From assembly GCA_002726245.1 (NCBI GenBank), contig PBSM01000160.1, positions 1 to 64,000 of the forward strand: 64,000 nucleotides of DNA. Direction: 5' to 3'. Numbering within the stretch: position 1 is the first letter of the stretch; every line of letters starts with the position of its first letter. The notes beneath the pieces are model-generated. The model searched no databases. It worked only from the letters and a program-made list of their open reading frames with translations, and was not told where the DNA came from. A program made the translations under genes and the position numbers. Positions 35,354 to 45,632 of the stretch are shown here, piece after piece. This DNA comes from Planctomycetaceae bacterium. GTDB lineage: Bacteria; Planctomycetota; Planctomycetia; Pirellulales; Pirellulaceae.

Positions 35354-38300
35354 TTACGGATCTTCTACCGACCTGGCTTCCGCTTCAAACTGCTGCAGCA
35401 TTTCGGGCAGGGCGAGGCGGCCGCGGGCGTAGCGGGCGGCTTCGCTTTCGGGGAAGTCCCAACGGCAGCGGTTGTAGCGACGGAAGGCGTCGCGAGTGTT
35501 GTTCGCCATGCGGTAGCTCTCGCCCGACCAGAACAAGGCGTCTGGCGACAGTTCGTCTTCGGGAAACAGCTTCGAGAAACGATCGAAGGCAGCACCAGCA
35601 TCGCGGAACGTCTCGGCTTTGTACGCACACTGGCCGATGCGGAACGCGATGCGTGACGCATGTTGGTGGCCATCGAACCGGTCCAAGAACTTCTCACCGA
35701 CTTGAGCCGCGATGTCAAACTCTTTGGCTTTGTAGAAGTGGTCGCTGATGCGAATCATCACACTGGCGATCAATGGACTCTTCGGATACGTGGCGGCGAG
35801 TGTGACGTAAGCTTCGAGTGCTTCGTCAAAGTCGCCCGCCTCTTCGTGAGTCTGAGCCAACTTGTACTGCGCGTCCGCCGCGAGCGGGTGATCGGGGTAT
35901 TGCCGCACGATCATCTCGTAAGACTCCGACGCCTCGGTCCAGCTTTCCAGTTCCTGTGCGAACTGACCGAGCAAGTACGCGATTCGCGGGACGTATTTCG
36001 GATCGGGATAGTCCTCCATGACTTCGCGCAGAATCCGCCGCCCTGCCGCGAGGTCCCCTTTCTCTTCGTCGCCGCGACCGAGTTCGCGGTGGCTCTTAAA
36101 CAGCTCGAAGTAACTCTCCGCGATGTGGAACTTCGTCTCGACTGCCAGTTTCTCGTCGTTGAACGTCTTGCTAAACGCCGCGACCAAACCATCCGTGCCG
36201 ATCACGACTGGGACCTCTTGAGCCAACTCCAGGAAACCAGTTTCGGTGCTCGCAGCGGAATCGAGGTACCGCACGCGAACGGTATCGCCGAAGTAACACT
36301 CGACCACAGGATCACCAGCTTGCAAGTTGTCAGGCGTTGGATTTTCGTTCGACTGCAAAGTAAACGAGCCAGTGAAGACGCCGCTGTGCACGAGCGTTTC
36401 GATCAGAGCAACCTTCTCCTTCTCGCCGAACTCCGTCGTGATTTCGACTTCGGTCACGTCGCGTTCGTCCGACGTGTCTTGATCGGGATCGGTGACCATG
36501 AGGAACAACTTCTCACCGACGTGAAGCTGCGTTACTGGCTTGTCATACTCGCGATCGGTACAGGCCAGCAGCCCGTTCGAGATCAAGCGTCCTTCGGCAG
36601 ATACATCGATCGGCTTCTCGTCGGCGCGGAACTCATCTCGATAGGCCGCGGCGATTTGATCTTTCCCCGTCAGATTCAATACACGCGCGACGAGACTGTC
36701 ATCGAGAGGCGATTCCTCTTCTTCATCGAGCTTGCCACCTCCAATCAGGTTGCGTGGCATATCTTGCGTGATGGGAACGGTGTCGGTGCTGGTCTTGCTG
36801 CCGAGTTGCAGAATGATCTGGCCGACGAAGCGCCCCTCTTCCAAAGCCCACTCGTCGGCAGTCTGCCTTGGTACTTGCGACAGCGCGCCGGAAACAACGC
36901 ACCGCACGTCAGCCGTCGCGCCGTCGGACGTTGTCACTGTCACGATCAACTCGCTGAGGCTGTCGCGAGCTGCATCGGGATCGATGACTTCAATTGTCAG
37001 CGGAGCTTCGAAGGCCACACTGCTGATGTCCGCGTCGGCCGGCGGTTCGTGATAGGTGACCCGCGGCGGGGCTTCGCTATTCGCCGGTGGCGGGATGATG
37101 CGAGTTTCGAGAATACGGATGCGGGCGTCGGTTGGTTCGTTGACATAGACGACACTCTCTCGCGGCACCGAATGACCCGGGAACGTGTTTTGTTCGTCGA
37201 GATATCGCAGGTAGACACGGTCGCCTCGCTTCACCACCAGCTTGTCTTCATCAGGCTCGGCCGTCGTGTCAACTTCCTTGGTGAAGATGCCGGAATACTC
37301 TTCCGTCTCCGTGGCGGCGAATTGAATGGGTTCGCCGTCGTTTACGATGACTTCAAACTGAACCTGATCAGGCGTAGCCGTTTGATCGCGGTCGTAATCG
37401 ACAATCTCGACCACCAGCCGCTCGCCGGGCTCGACACGCTTCGAGCGTTTACGAACGGTCGTCACCGAACCATTCCGTTCACGCACAAACTCGTACGCGA
37501 TCGAAGTGACTGCCGCGTCGAAGTAAGTGGCTTGCAAACGATCCGAGAGCAGGCGGCTGCTTCCGGCGTTGGCTTGTGTAACTTCGTCGGTGTAACTGGC
37601 CGTGACAACATCTCCACCGGCGATTTCAAGAACGTCGTTCTCGGACAATGCCAGTACATCGGCCTCGGTCGGGATGTACGGGTTGGTTCGGTCCGCGCCC
37701 GAAACTTCAACGTGATTCACGGCAACCGCTTCGCCAAGATACTCGTGGATCATGAAGCGAGTGTATCGGACGTCGATCGGACCAAAGCGAAACTCCCAGG
37801 CTTTGTCGGACAGCACGACGCGCGATCCCGCGGCAGGCCGCAACTCGACGCCGCGCAATCCCATCGTATAGCCGTTGCGGATTTCCTCCGGGCGAATCGA
37901 CAGTTTGACCTTGCCCGGTTCGTTGACGATCAGTGTTCCAAAGCGATCATTACGGTACGTGTTCCAGTTGCCTGTGTTCGGCAGGTTCGACGCGAAATAC
38001 TGCTCGCCGAGTTCAACTCGAACGATCGAACCACCGCCTTGATGCGAGTAGTTCAGCCACACATCGTACACGCCAGCCGGGGCATCGAACTCCCAAGACG
38101 CCACGTCTTCGGGTGTCTGCCAGAAACCAATCTGCTTGTTCTCACCTTGTTCTTGCACACCGAACTGCTCGGTCTTCTTCTCGAGCTGAGCGTCGATGAC
38201 GCCCAGCTCAATCGGCGCGGCATTAGGGACCGCGACCAGCCCACCATCGGCGGCTTGTGCCGCGACCTGATTCAGATCAAAGTCGCTCTTCAAGAACGGG

Positions 38301-41300
38301 CTGAGCACGACACGCTGCTCGTTCAAGTCGGCTCGAACACGCATCGCGGTAAGCTGCTGAGTGTTTGGATGTGCCGCCGCGAAGATTGTCAGATCGTGGA
38401 TGCCCTTGTCGAGCCAAACGTCAACTGATTGATTGCCGGCCGCAAGTTCCAGCTCCAGCTTTCCGTCAATGGCGACCGCCGTGCGGAAGCCGCGAACGTC
38501 GAATCGAACCGCGCCTGCACGGAGTTGGACGAACTTGCCGTACCAAATCAGCGACAGATACTTTGGCGTGTCCTCGTCGTCAGTGGGGCGTTCCCAGATC
38601 AATTGGCCTTCGGTGACTTCGCCTTCTTCGATCGGTTGGCCGCTGGCGAGACTTAGCACCTGCTGCCACGTTGTGTATCCGGTTGCGTTGCCGCCGAAGA
38701 TTCGAAATCGCATCGGGCCGTAGTCGTCGTTGATCGGCCGAGCCTCCGGAATCGCGGGATGAGACCCAACGCGATACCAGAACTCGCCGTCGTAACTCGC
38801 TTCCAAAGCCGCTCGCACCGGCTTGTTCTCGTCGGTCTGTGGTACAAAGAACTTTGCTCGCGAGATCGTCCGCAAATCCTTCATATCAACGGTCAGCGTC
38901 TTTGGAGTCGCTCCGTCGGGCTCGCTCTGCCAATATGTATTCGGATCTTTATCGATCGCCATGAGCGGGTTATGGTCGATCGCCGTGTCGCTGGCCAACG
39001 CTCCGGCGGGCAATTCGCTCGACTTCGCCGTGCCTTCGAAGATGCCTGAGTGCGGCTCGGTCTCCGTCAACTTGACCTGCACCTGATCGCCGCTGTCGGC
39101 AACCAGCTTGGCCACGATTGTGTCTTGCTCGTTGCCCAGATCCCGGTCGCTGTCTTTCACACGCAGGTAGATCGGGTTGCCGGGTTTGATCTGATTCGTG
39201 GGCCGTCGCTCCGCTCGACGCGAGCTGGCCTGTTGTCGCTCGCGGGCTTCGCGTTCGAGCCGCTCGCTGAACGTCTCTTCGTCTTCGTCCACGATACGAC
39301 TGCTGGCAACTTCGAACTGCGCGTCGGACGCGATGCGAATCTCGACGTCCGACAGTGGAGCGCTCTTGAACTCGGATTTGAACTGTTCAGGATAGTCACA
39401 CCGAATGGTGTCTTTGCCGGTGAGTTGCAACACCTTGTCGTTCTTGGCAACTGGTCCGAGCTTCGTATCGACGTCGGCTCGGAAGACGCCTTTACCAGCG
39501 CCGCCACTGGTCAGATAGATAATCTCTTCATCACCACCCGGCTCCGTTCGCACAATCACCGGAACACGGTTGTGCCCTCGGCTGATCCCGAGATCGCTAT
39601 CTTGAACGACGATCGATAGCGGCCTTCCCGGAGCGTGTTGCCGCTTGCTAACGCGACCGAGCCGTCCGACCGTCATCAGCAGTTGCAACTGATCCATGTA
39701 ACGCTCTTCGTCGCCGTAAACCTCTGATAGGTTAAACAAAGCCTGATTGGCGAGTTCGATGTTCGGAACGCGTTCGAGCACGTTGCGGAAGATGCCGCGA
39801 GCCTCTTCATTGTCGCCACGTTGATGAGCTAGCACGCCGCGAAGAAACTCGGCCCGGACCATGATCTCTGGCTCGCGACTATTAGCGAGCTTCTCGAACA
39901 CGATGGCCGCCTGGTCGTAAACCTTCTGAGCCATGAACGTCTCGCCGATGCCGAACTCTGCTTCCACCGCGAACGTGGTCTCGGGATAGCGATTCATCAC
40001 CGTCGTGTACTCGCTGCGAGCGACGTCGTATCGCTTGCCGCCAAAGAAGTTCTTCGCCAACAGGAATTGAATTTCCGCCTTTAAGCTGTCGTCAACAGTC
40101 GTCGCCTCGCTGTTTTTGACCAGCCACGATCGCAGCGTGTCTTCGACTTTGTTGTGATTCTCTTCGCCCCCCGCGGCCATCAGGTTTTCGCAGACGAAGA
40201 CGAGCAGATCGACTGGCACTTCGTTGCGATGTTGGTCGAAGAGTGGCTTATGAGCAAGATACGTTTCGAGAGCCAGTCCCTCGTCGCCAAGGCGCAGATA
40301 CAGAGCGGCTTGCAGCAGCGGAGCGATCGGGCTGTTCTCGTCGATCGTCAGACCAACCGTGCCGAGCCGCGTATAGCACTGCCCGATCATCGCGCGGCCT
40401 TGCTCTTTGCGTTGGTTGTTGGCGCTGGTTAGGTTTTCGAGCATGCCGGTCAGCAACGTCGCGGCGATGCTGTAATCCTGACGCTTGATTGCCTCTTGAG
40501 CGAATGGCATCAGTTGATCCCAACGATGCGAGTCGGGATGAATCCATCTCGTCACACGTTGCCACGCGAGTGCCCGCTCGATCGGCGTACGAGCGTCGGG
40601 CGCTTCGTTTTCGAGCAGGATCAGCTCGGCTTGCGCGGACGGCCAATCAAACTCCATGTCACGCACCAAACGGGCAACCCGCAGAACGTCCGCGGGCAGA
40701 TTCTCTTTTTCTTTGTCAGCGCGATAGTCTTGGTGGCTCGACCGGAAGTTGTGCAACATATAGTGCAAGCTCCACGCATCGACGGCCCACACTTGAAACG
40801 GTCGGTTGCGGGATCGCGTCAACGTTTCGCTCAGTGTTTTCTCGAAAGCGTTCAGATCGCCAACTCGCAAGTAAGTGTCTGCCAGCCACATCGCGTATCG
40901 CCCGTGGTACTCGGTGTCCTTCGCGAAGAAACTGGCGGCGAACGAGATCTTCTCTTGCGGATCTTCGATCTTCTGGAACAGACGCCAAGCCGACTCGCCG
41001 GCTTCGTACGGGTTCTTGTTCTGGTTGGCAACCTCTTTCCAAATCGCCGTCGCTTCGTCCAGCAATTCGAGCCGTTGGAATAGATCGCCGAGCCCCGTCA
41101 TGTTGCCGTAGTCCGGCCCATGTTTTTGTTGGGACTTCTTGGCGTAGGCGAGGACTTGGCGGGCGAGGTTAGCGTCTTTGCTCTTGTCCGCCGCGATCCC
41201 CAAGCGACGCCAAATGTCGGTGTTATTCGCCGGTGGCTCGACCGACATCATCGACAACGCCGCTTCCTTTGCGACTTCGGGCTGGCCATAGTCGGTCGCG

Positions 41301-43045
41301 ACTTGCAAGTATCGATAGCGATAGTCGAAGTTGTCCGGGAACATCTGGACGAGCTTGCCGTAGTGAGTCGCCGCATTCGAGCGCTGATCACCGGGCGAGT
41401 ACTGCTGGTAGTAGTAACCGTGATCCCACAGCACGTACCGCTTCAGCTCTTCGTTCAGCGCGTTGAAATTGGCTGGCTGAAGGAGTTGGTCACGGATGCG
41501 AGCGTCCTTCGCATCGTACGGGCCTCGCTTGATCTGCAGCACCAGAGCAGTGACCGGATCGCGGTTGGCTTTGTCGATTTCGGCTTGGACATACGCGGCA
41601 CGGTCGCGCAGGTCCTTGTTGCGTTTGGCGTTCTTCGCCCAGTTGCCAAGGTACACCCGCAAGTTCGTCCAATGAATGTGCTCGCGACGTGCCTTGATGA
41701 CGCGAGCGACGTCCGTGCGGAACTCGTTTTCATTCTCGGCGCTCGCCAGCAGCCACGAAATCACGTTCCAGATGTGGCTATCGTTCGTGGGCGATTGTTC
41801 GACCAACTCACGCAGCACTTGTTTGGCCTTGGCATTATCTTTCATGCGATCGCGATAGACCGTAAAGCCCAATTGATACCTCAGATACCAGACATTCTTC
41901 GGCTTCTTGGCGATCGCTTCGCGAAGAGCCTTCTCGGTGTCGGCGAGCTTCTCTGGCTCGTTGCCGTTGAGCTGAAGGAAGTGAGACGCAACGCTTTGCG
42001 CTTGCGGAGCGACCGGCAACAGTGTGCGGAACATCGCCAACGCACGTTCTGGGTTTTGTTCGCGGTTCCAAGCGACGGCGAGCAAAGCGATGCGTTCGTA
42101 CCGATCATCGCGATCGGCATACTTGGCGAAGTAGTCTTTGACAATCGGCTCCAACTGAGCGGCAGGTACGGCCGACTCGTACATCCGCTGGATCTGATAG
42201 TAGTGCGACCACTGATCGTCTCGGATCGCGCGGACCTGCTTCAGCATCTCGACGGCGTTGGAGTGTTGGCCGACGTAGCCGTAGTTCTCCGCCATCGTGC
42301 GCAGGACTTCGCGTTTCTGTTCGGCATCGCGCAGCAGGTTCGATTTGACAAGTTTATTGCCGATCGTGTTGGCCTCGGCCCAACGGCGAATCCGCCGCCA
42401 CTCGTAGTAAGACCGCAGACCGACGAACCGGCCATAGTCGTCTTTCGGCAGTTTGTCGAACATCTCTTCCGCGAGTTCGGCTTCCTGCGCGATGCCGGCG
42501 TTTCCCGATTGCGAGAACAGCACGCAAGCCTTCTCGGCGAAACGACGTCCATTCGCGTTTGGCTCGCGGTGCCAACGGTCACGATAGACTTTCGCAGCGT
42601 CTTCGCGTTCGTTTAGCTTTTCAAGGATATAGGCGAGTCGTTCTTCGATCTTAGGACATTCACCGGCTTGCGGATAACGCGTCAAGAACTGGCGAGCGAT
42701 GACAGCGAACTCTTTGTTGCGCGAGAGGGACTCCAGACCATCGAGCAACTTGAGCATCACAGCCGCGTGTCGCGGATCTGTTGGCTGCGCGGATACGAAT
42801 CGCTGAGCCGACCGCACGAGACCGAAAATGCGGCCATGTTCGTAGTACAGTCCGGTCAGCTTGAATAAAGCTTCGCCGGCTTCGGGCGCGTTGTCCTTGT
42901 ACTTGCCGAGTTCCCCTTCGAGTGCGGTCGCCTGCTTCGAGACTTCGTCGATCGGATTTGCTGCGGCAGACGCCGCCTCCTGGGCATTAACTTGCGCCAC
43001 CAGAACCGTGAACAACAGGCAACAAATGATCATTGAACGGAGCAT
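35354..43045 (-). CDS. giant exported TPR/beta-module protein, 2563 residues
   Basis: Signal peptide IICCLLFTVLVAQVNAQ. Residues about 30-1110 are many degenerate TPRs (for example VYDQAAIVFEKLANS, DNEEARGIFRNVLERVPN). Five copies of a beta module follow at roughly 1127-1215, 1280-1345, 1865-1925, 2005-2085 and 2160-2235. Its signature is 'V.D.D.D...DE....V' followed by ETxxxSGxF (TETEPHSGIFEG, TETEEYSGIFTK, IETLVHSGVFTG). Between them are an F5/8-like segment (TAIDHNPLMAIDKDPNTYWQ, about 1350-1440) and a jelly-roll-like segment (FDAPAGVYDVWLNYSH, about 1630-1735). The C-terminal 280 residues are regular TPRs (YEMIVRQYPDHPLAADAQYKLAQ). It has no membrane anchor and is probably periplasmic or surface-exposed. 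It belongs to the ExbB/ExbD cluster and shares its module with the 783-residue neighbour. Function unknown. Confidence 0.88.
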   Translation of the reverse strand: MLRSMIICCLLFTVLVAQVNAQEAASAAANPIDEVSKQATALEGELGKYKDNAPEAGEALFKLTGLYYEHGRIFGLVRSAQRFVSAQPTDPRHAAVMLKLLDGLESLSRNKEFAVIARQFLTRYPQAGECPKIEERLAYILEKLNEREDAAKVYRDRWHREPNANGRRFAEKACVLFSQSGNAGIAQEAELAEEMFDKLPKDDYGRFVGLRSYYEWRRIRRWAEANTIGNKLVKSNLLRDAEQKREVLRTMAENYGYVGQHSNAVEMLKQVRAIRDDQWSHYYQIQRMYESAVPAAQLEPIVKDYFAKYADRDDRYERIALLAVAWNREQNPERALAMFRTLLPVAPQAQSVASHFLQLNGNEPEKLADTEKALREAIAKKPKNVWYLRYQLGFTVYRDRMKDNAKAKQVLRELVEQSPTNDSHIWNVISWLLASAENENEFRTDVARVIKARREHIHWTNLRVYLGNWAKNAKRNKDLRDRAAYVQAEIDKANRDPVTALVLQIKRGPYDAKDARIRDQLLQPANFNALNEELKRYVLWDHGYYYQQYSPGDQRSNAATHYGKLVQMFPDNFDYRYRYLQVATDYGQPEVAKEAALSMMSVEPPANNTDIWRRLGIAADKSKDANLARQVLAYAKKSQQKHGPDYGNMTGLGDLFQRLELLDEATAIWKEVANQNKNPYEAGESAWRLFQKIEDPQEKISFAASFFAKDTEYHGRYAMWLADTYLRVGDLNAFEKTLSETLTRSRNRPFQVWAVDAWSLHYMLHNFRSSHQDYRADKEKENLPADVLRVARLVRDMEFDWPSAQAELILLENEAPDARTPIERALAWQRVTRWIHPDSHRWDQLMPFAQEAIKRQDYSIAATLLTGMLENLTSANNQRKEQGRAMIGQCYTRLGTVGLTIDENSPIAPLLQAALYLRLGDEGLALETYLAHKPLFDQHRNEVPVDLLVFVCENLMAAGGEENHNKVEDTLRSWLVKNSEATTVDDSLKAEIQFLLAKNFFGGKRYDVARSEYTTVMNRYPETTFAVEAEFGIGETFMAQKVYDQAAIVFEKLANSREPEIMVRAEFLRGVLAHQRGDNEEARGIFRNVLERVPNIELANQALFNLSEVYGDEERYMDQLQLLMTVGRLGRVSKRQHAPGRPLSIVVQDSDLGISRGHNRVPVIVRTEPGGDEEIIYLTSGGAGKGVFRADVDTKLGPVAKNDKVLQLTGKDTIRCDYPEQFKSEFKSAPLSDVEIRIASDAQFEVASSRIVDEDEETFSERLEREARERQQASSRRAERRPTNQIKPGNPIYLRVKDSDRDLGNEQDTIVAKLVADSGDQVQVKLTETEPHSGIFEGTAKSSELPAGALASDTAIDHNPLMAIDKDPNTYWQSEPDGATPKTLTVDMKDLRTISRAKFFVPQTDENKPVRAALEASYDGEFWYRVGSHPAIPEARPINDDYGPMRFRIFGGNATGYTTWQQVLSLASGQPIEEGEVTEGQLIWERPTDDEDTPKYLSLIWYGKFVQLRAGAVRFDVRGFRTAVAIDGKLELELAAGNQSVDVWLDKGIHDLTIFAAAHPNTQQLTAMRVRADLNEQRVVLSPFLKSDFDLNQVAAQAADGGLVAVPNAAPIELGVIDAQLEKKTEQFGVQEQGENKQIGFWQTPEDVASWEFDAPAGVYDVWLNYSHQGGGSIVRVELGEQYFASNLPNTGNWNTYRNDRFGTLIVNEPGKVKLSIRPEEIRNGYTMGLRGVELRPAAGSRVVLSDKAWEFRFGPIDVRYTRFMIHEYLGEAVAVNHVEVSGADRTNPYIPTEADVLALSENDVLEIAGGDVVTASYTDEVTQANAGSSRLLSDRLQATYFDAAVTSIAYEFVRERNGSVTTVRKRSKRVEPGERLVVEIVDYDRDQTATPDQVQFEVIVNDGEPIQFAATETEEYSGIFTKEVDTTAEPDEDKLVVKRGDRVYLRYLDEQNTFPGHSVPRESVVYVNEPTDARIRILETRIIPPPANSEAPPRVTYHEPPADADISSVAFEAPLTIEVIDPDAARDSLSELIVTVTTSDGATADVRCVVSGALSQVPRQTADEWALEEGRFVGQIILQLGSKTSTDTVPITQDMPRNLIGGGKLDEEEESPLDDSLVARVLNLTGKDQIAAAYRDEFRADEKPIDVSAEGRLISNGLLACTDREYDKPVTQLHVGEKLFLMVTDPDQDTSDERDVTEVEITTEFGEKEKVALIETLVHSGVFTGSFTLQSNENPTPDNLQAGDPVVECYFGDTVRVRYLDSAASTETGFLELAQEVPVVIGTDGLVAAFSKTFNDEKLAVETKFHIAESYFELFKSHRELGRGDEEKGDLAAGRRILREVMEDYPDPKYVPRIAYLLGQFAQELESWTEASESYEMIVRQYPDHPLAADAQYKLAQTHEEAGDFDEALEAYVTLAATYPKSPLIASVMIRISDHFYKAKEFDIAAQVGEKFLDRFDGHQHASRIAFRIGQCAYKAETFRDAGAAFDRFSKLFPEDELSPDALFWSGESYRMANNTRDAFRRYNRCRWDFPESEAARYARGRLALPEMLQQFEAEARSVEDP

Positions 43046-43079
43046 AATTCTGGCGTCCTTACACGTGACGAAGTTGGAT

Positions 43080-43239
43080 CGTTTAACCGCAAGCCGGAGG
43101 CGTGCGCTTCAAAGTAGCCCTCACGCTCCGCGCGAGGAAAGCGGAAGCACAACCAGCGCTGAGCTGACGGTCGAGCGTGGAGGATTGAACGAGGGCGTCT
43201 TGAAGTACCGCTATCATCACGCGAAGCGTGATGGCTACT
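43080..43239. repeat. half family B repeat joined to a family C repeat
   Basis: 43080-43110 is one arm of family B (GTTTAACCGCAAGCCGGAGG). It runs directly into a family C element (43114-43239, AGTAGCCCTCACGCTCC to GCGTGATGGCTACT). Together they fill the gap between two TPR genes. Confidence 0.85.
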
Positions 43240-43244
43240 ATGAG

Positions 43245-45596
43245 TCATCCGCCCGCCCTCGCTAATGCTTCCGAAATCTTCTTGGCGTCGCCGGCGAGAG
43301 TGCTCTCGGGATAATCGGCAATCAACTGATCAAACCGGCGACGAGCTTCGGCTTTGCGGTCCATGCGATAAAGGCATCGGCCGTAGTTGAACAAGATCAC
43401 GTCGAGGAACTTGGCGTCGGGGTAGCTGGAAAGTACCGTCTCGAACGTATCGACTGCACGCGCGTAATCCTGTTGGCGATAGTAGTAGTTGGCCATCTGG
43501 GCGACCGCTTCGCCAACTCGTCCGCTTTCCGGGAACTGCTCGAAGACCTTCTTGTACTCCTGGAAAGCACGATCGTAGAGTTGCGTCGCGCGAGCACCTT
43601 CCGTGGCGTCGGCCATCGTTGTGTAACATTCAGCGATCCCAAACTGGGCTTCGCCACGCAGTTGGCTCGTCTGCATGCGGACCAGTCGCGAGTAAACACC
43701 GATGGCTCGGTTCAGATCACCCTGCTTGCGAGCAACGTCCGCGAGTTGCAAGAGTGCATCGTCAACGAAACCACTGTTGGGAAACTCGCGTTGCAATCGC
43801 TGAGCCATCGCGGCCGCCAGTTCCAGTCGATCCATCTCGAAATAGATCCGCCACAGTTGAACGTACGTCTCTTCGAGCAGACGACCACCAAGCTGACGGG
43901 CTTCCGTCATGATTTCTTCGCAGAGCACGAGCGCCTGGTCGTACTTGCCGCGTGCGTTGTCTTTCAAGCCGAACTCTTTGTAGCGGTTGCCAATGTTCGT
44001 CAGCGCGTCGGCGGTCTTGAGCCGAGTCTTGACGCGCAGCTCTCGGTCGGAGATGCGTGAACGCGTGACCCGTACGCCGCCGAGATTACCTTCGATGCAC
44101 TTGGCATCGACGCGCACCTCGCGACTGCCGTCCGTCGTATTCTTCTCGTCCTGGTAAATCACACGCACGATGTCACCGGGCAACGCTTGAAGGATCGGGT
44201 CGCCGGCGATCGCCTCGTCAGCTCGTGCGAGTTCGATGGTCGCACGGAAGATGCCACTGTGGACCGAATCATCCTTCGGTTGGTCGCTCGTGGTCGCATC
44301 AGCCGCAAGTGTCGAGGGAGCGGCAGTCGCGTCGTTCGTCGATTCAGTGCCGCTGCCGCTGCGAAGATCGGTCGCACTCAGAGACGATATCTGTTGAGCG
44401 ATTGCGGCTTCCACCAAACGGATATCCACACGGTCAACGACCTTGAACCGATTGACTTCTTCCTCTTCGTCTTCATCCGCCGAATCCGTGGAGGCTTCGT
44501 TGGCATCCGCCGCATTGACCGCCGCAATGGCTTCCGCTTCGAGTTCTTCGTCGCTCTTCGCGCGATACACCTCGATCAACGCCGTCAGCTCGTCAGCCTT
44601 ATCGGATAGATCGCGATCGGGGTCGCTAGTTTGCACGTTCACCGTTTTTCCAAGGACAACGCCCTGCAGCGATTCGCTGAAAGCACCATCGGTAATCGAA
44701 ACGATCCCGTCGCCGACTACCGTCACTTCGTGAAGCACTTGGCGGTCGAACTGTTTGTCAGCGGTATGCTGATCGATGTAGGAAACAGTTACCTGATCGT
44801 CGCCTTTGACTTCGAGCGTGCCGTTCTCGGGCGTGGGCCGACCGAGCTTGGTGGTGATGCTACCGAGCACAATCCGCACGTTACGGCCAACTGGAAAGCA
44901 GTCAACGATTTCCTTGTCGCCGTTCGCTACCTGGCACTCGACTTTGACGGCTTGCCCGGTTTCGAGAGCAGCGAGGTCGGCGTCTTCGATCTTGACGAAC
45001 AACCGCTTACCGGCTTCGACCTTTTGCACTTGGTTGTCGTCGCTCGATAGAGCCGTCCCGACTTTCTCGAGCGCGGCGATCGCGCGACTGTAGTGACCGA
45101 GTTGGAAGTGGCCGAGGCCGATATAGTAATAAGCTTGGTTGACGTGCTCGCTGACTGGGAAGACTTCGATCACGTCTCGCATGACTTGGAAGCACTTGCC
45201 GAAGTTGCGTGCCTCGTAGAAGCAGACGCCCATCTTGAGCGTCGATTCGGCTCGCTGGTCTTCGTCCCGATTATCTTCCGACGCCACCGATTCGAAGTGT
45301 ACACGAGCCTTCTCGAAAGCTCGGTCGCGTTCGAGGAAGTAGTTACCCAGACGCATGTGAGCGAGAAAGCGGACGCGGCTGGTCGGATACCGCTCGATGA
45401 CCGATTCCCAAACTTCAACAGCTTTTGACGCTTCGTCTGCTTCGAAGCGTCCGTCGCCAGCTTCGACAAGCTTGCGTGCGGCGCGGTCTTCGATCAACGA
45501 CCCGCGAGCCGGTGTCGCCGCCGGTTCGTCTTGCGCATGAAGTGACTGAACGAACGAAGCGGTCGCGATTACCGCGATCAAGATAGTTGAACGCAT
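43245..45596 (-). CDS. exported TPR/beta-module protein, 783 residues
   Basis: Signal peptide RSTILIAVIATASFVQSLHAQ. TPR units at about 40-190 (SKAVEVWESVIERYPTSRVRFLAHMRLG, FGKCFQVMRDVIEVFPVSEHV, HYSRAIAALEKVGTAL) lead into beta modules of the kind found in the giant protein: VNVQTSDPDRDLSDKADELTALIEVY followed, after an acidic low-complexity stretch (about 355-430), by DDSVHSGIFRATIEL at about 449, and GDIVRVIYQDEKNTTDGS. The last 270 residues are TPRs again (LAAAMAQRLQREFPNSGF, QDYARAVDTFETVLSSYPDAKF). It is a small version of the 2563-residue architecture: TPR, modules, TPR. It is first in the cluster, 199 bases ahead of the giant gene. Confidence 0.87.
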   Translation of the reverse strand: MRSTILIAVIATASFVQSLHAQDEPAATPARGSLIEDRAARKLVEAGDGRFEADEASKAVEVWESVIERYPTSRVRFLAHMRLGNYFLERDRAFEKARVHFESVASEDNRDEDQRAESTLKMGVCFYEARNFGKCFQVMRDVIEVFPVSEHVNQAYYYIGLGHFQLGHYSRAIAALEKVGTALSSDDNQVQKVEAGKRLFVKIEDADLAALETGQAVKVECQVANGDKEIVDCFPVGRNVRIVLGSITTKLGRPTPENGTLEVKGDDQVTVSYIDQHTADKQFDRQVLHEVTVVGDGIVSITDGAFSESLQGVVLGKTVNVQTSDPDRDLSDKADELTALIEVYRAKSDEELEAEAIAAVNAADANEASTDSADEDEEEEVNRFKVVDRVDIRLVEAAIAQQISSLSATDLRSGSGTESTNDATAAPSTLAADATTSDQPKDDSVHSGIFRATIELARADEAIAGDPILQALPGDIVRVIYQDEKNTTDGSREVRVDAKCIEGNLGGVRVTRSRISDRELRVKTRLKTADALTNIGNRYKEFGLKDNARGKYDQALVLCEEIMTEARQLGGRLLEETYVQLWRIYFEMDRLELAAAMAQRLQREFPNSGFVDDALLQLADVARKQGDLNRAIGVYSRLVRMQTSQLRGEAQFGIAECYTTMADATEGARATQLYDRAFQEYKKVFEQFPESGRVGEAVAQMANYYYRQQDYARAVDTFETVLSSYPDAKFLDVILFNYGRCLYRMDRKAEARRRFDQLIADYPESTLAGDAKKISEALARAGG

Positions 45597-45632
45597 AGGA
45601 CGTGCTTATGGAGGCGGGGAAGGTGTTCCGTA

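Noticed and set aside
35660-38428. Open + strand frame of 922 codons opposite the giant TPR gene
   Set aside because: It is antisense to a well-supported gene, has no signal or domain pattern, and its composition follows the codon use of the minus-strand gene. Other long antisense frames (41120-42616, 6155-7399, 8925-9953, 4513-5439) were rejected for the same reason.
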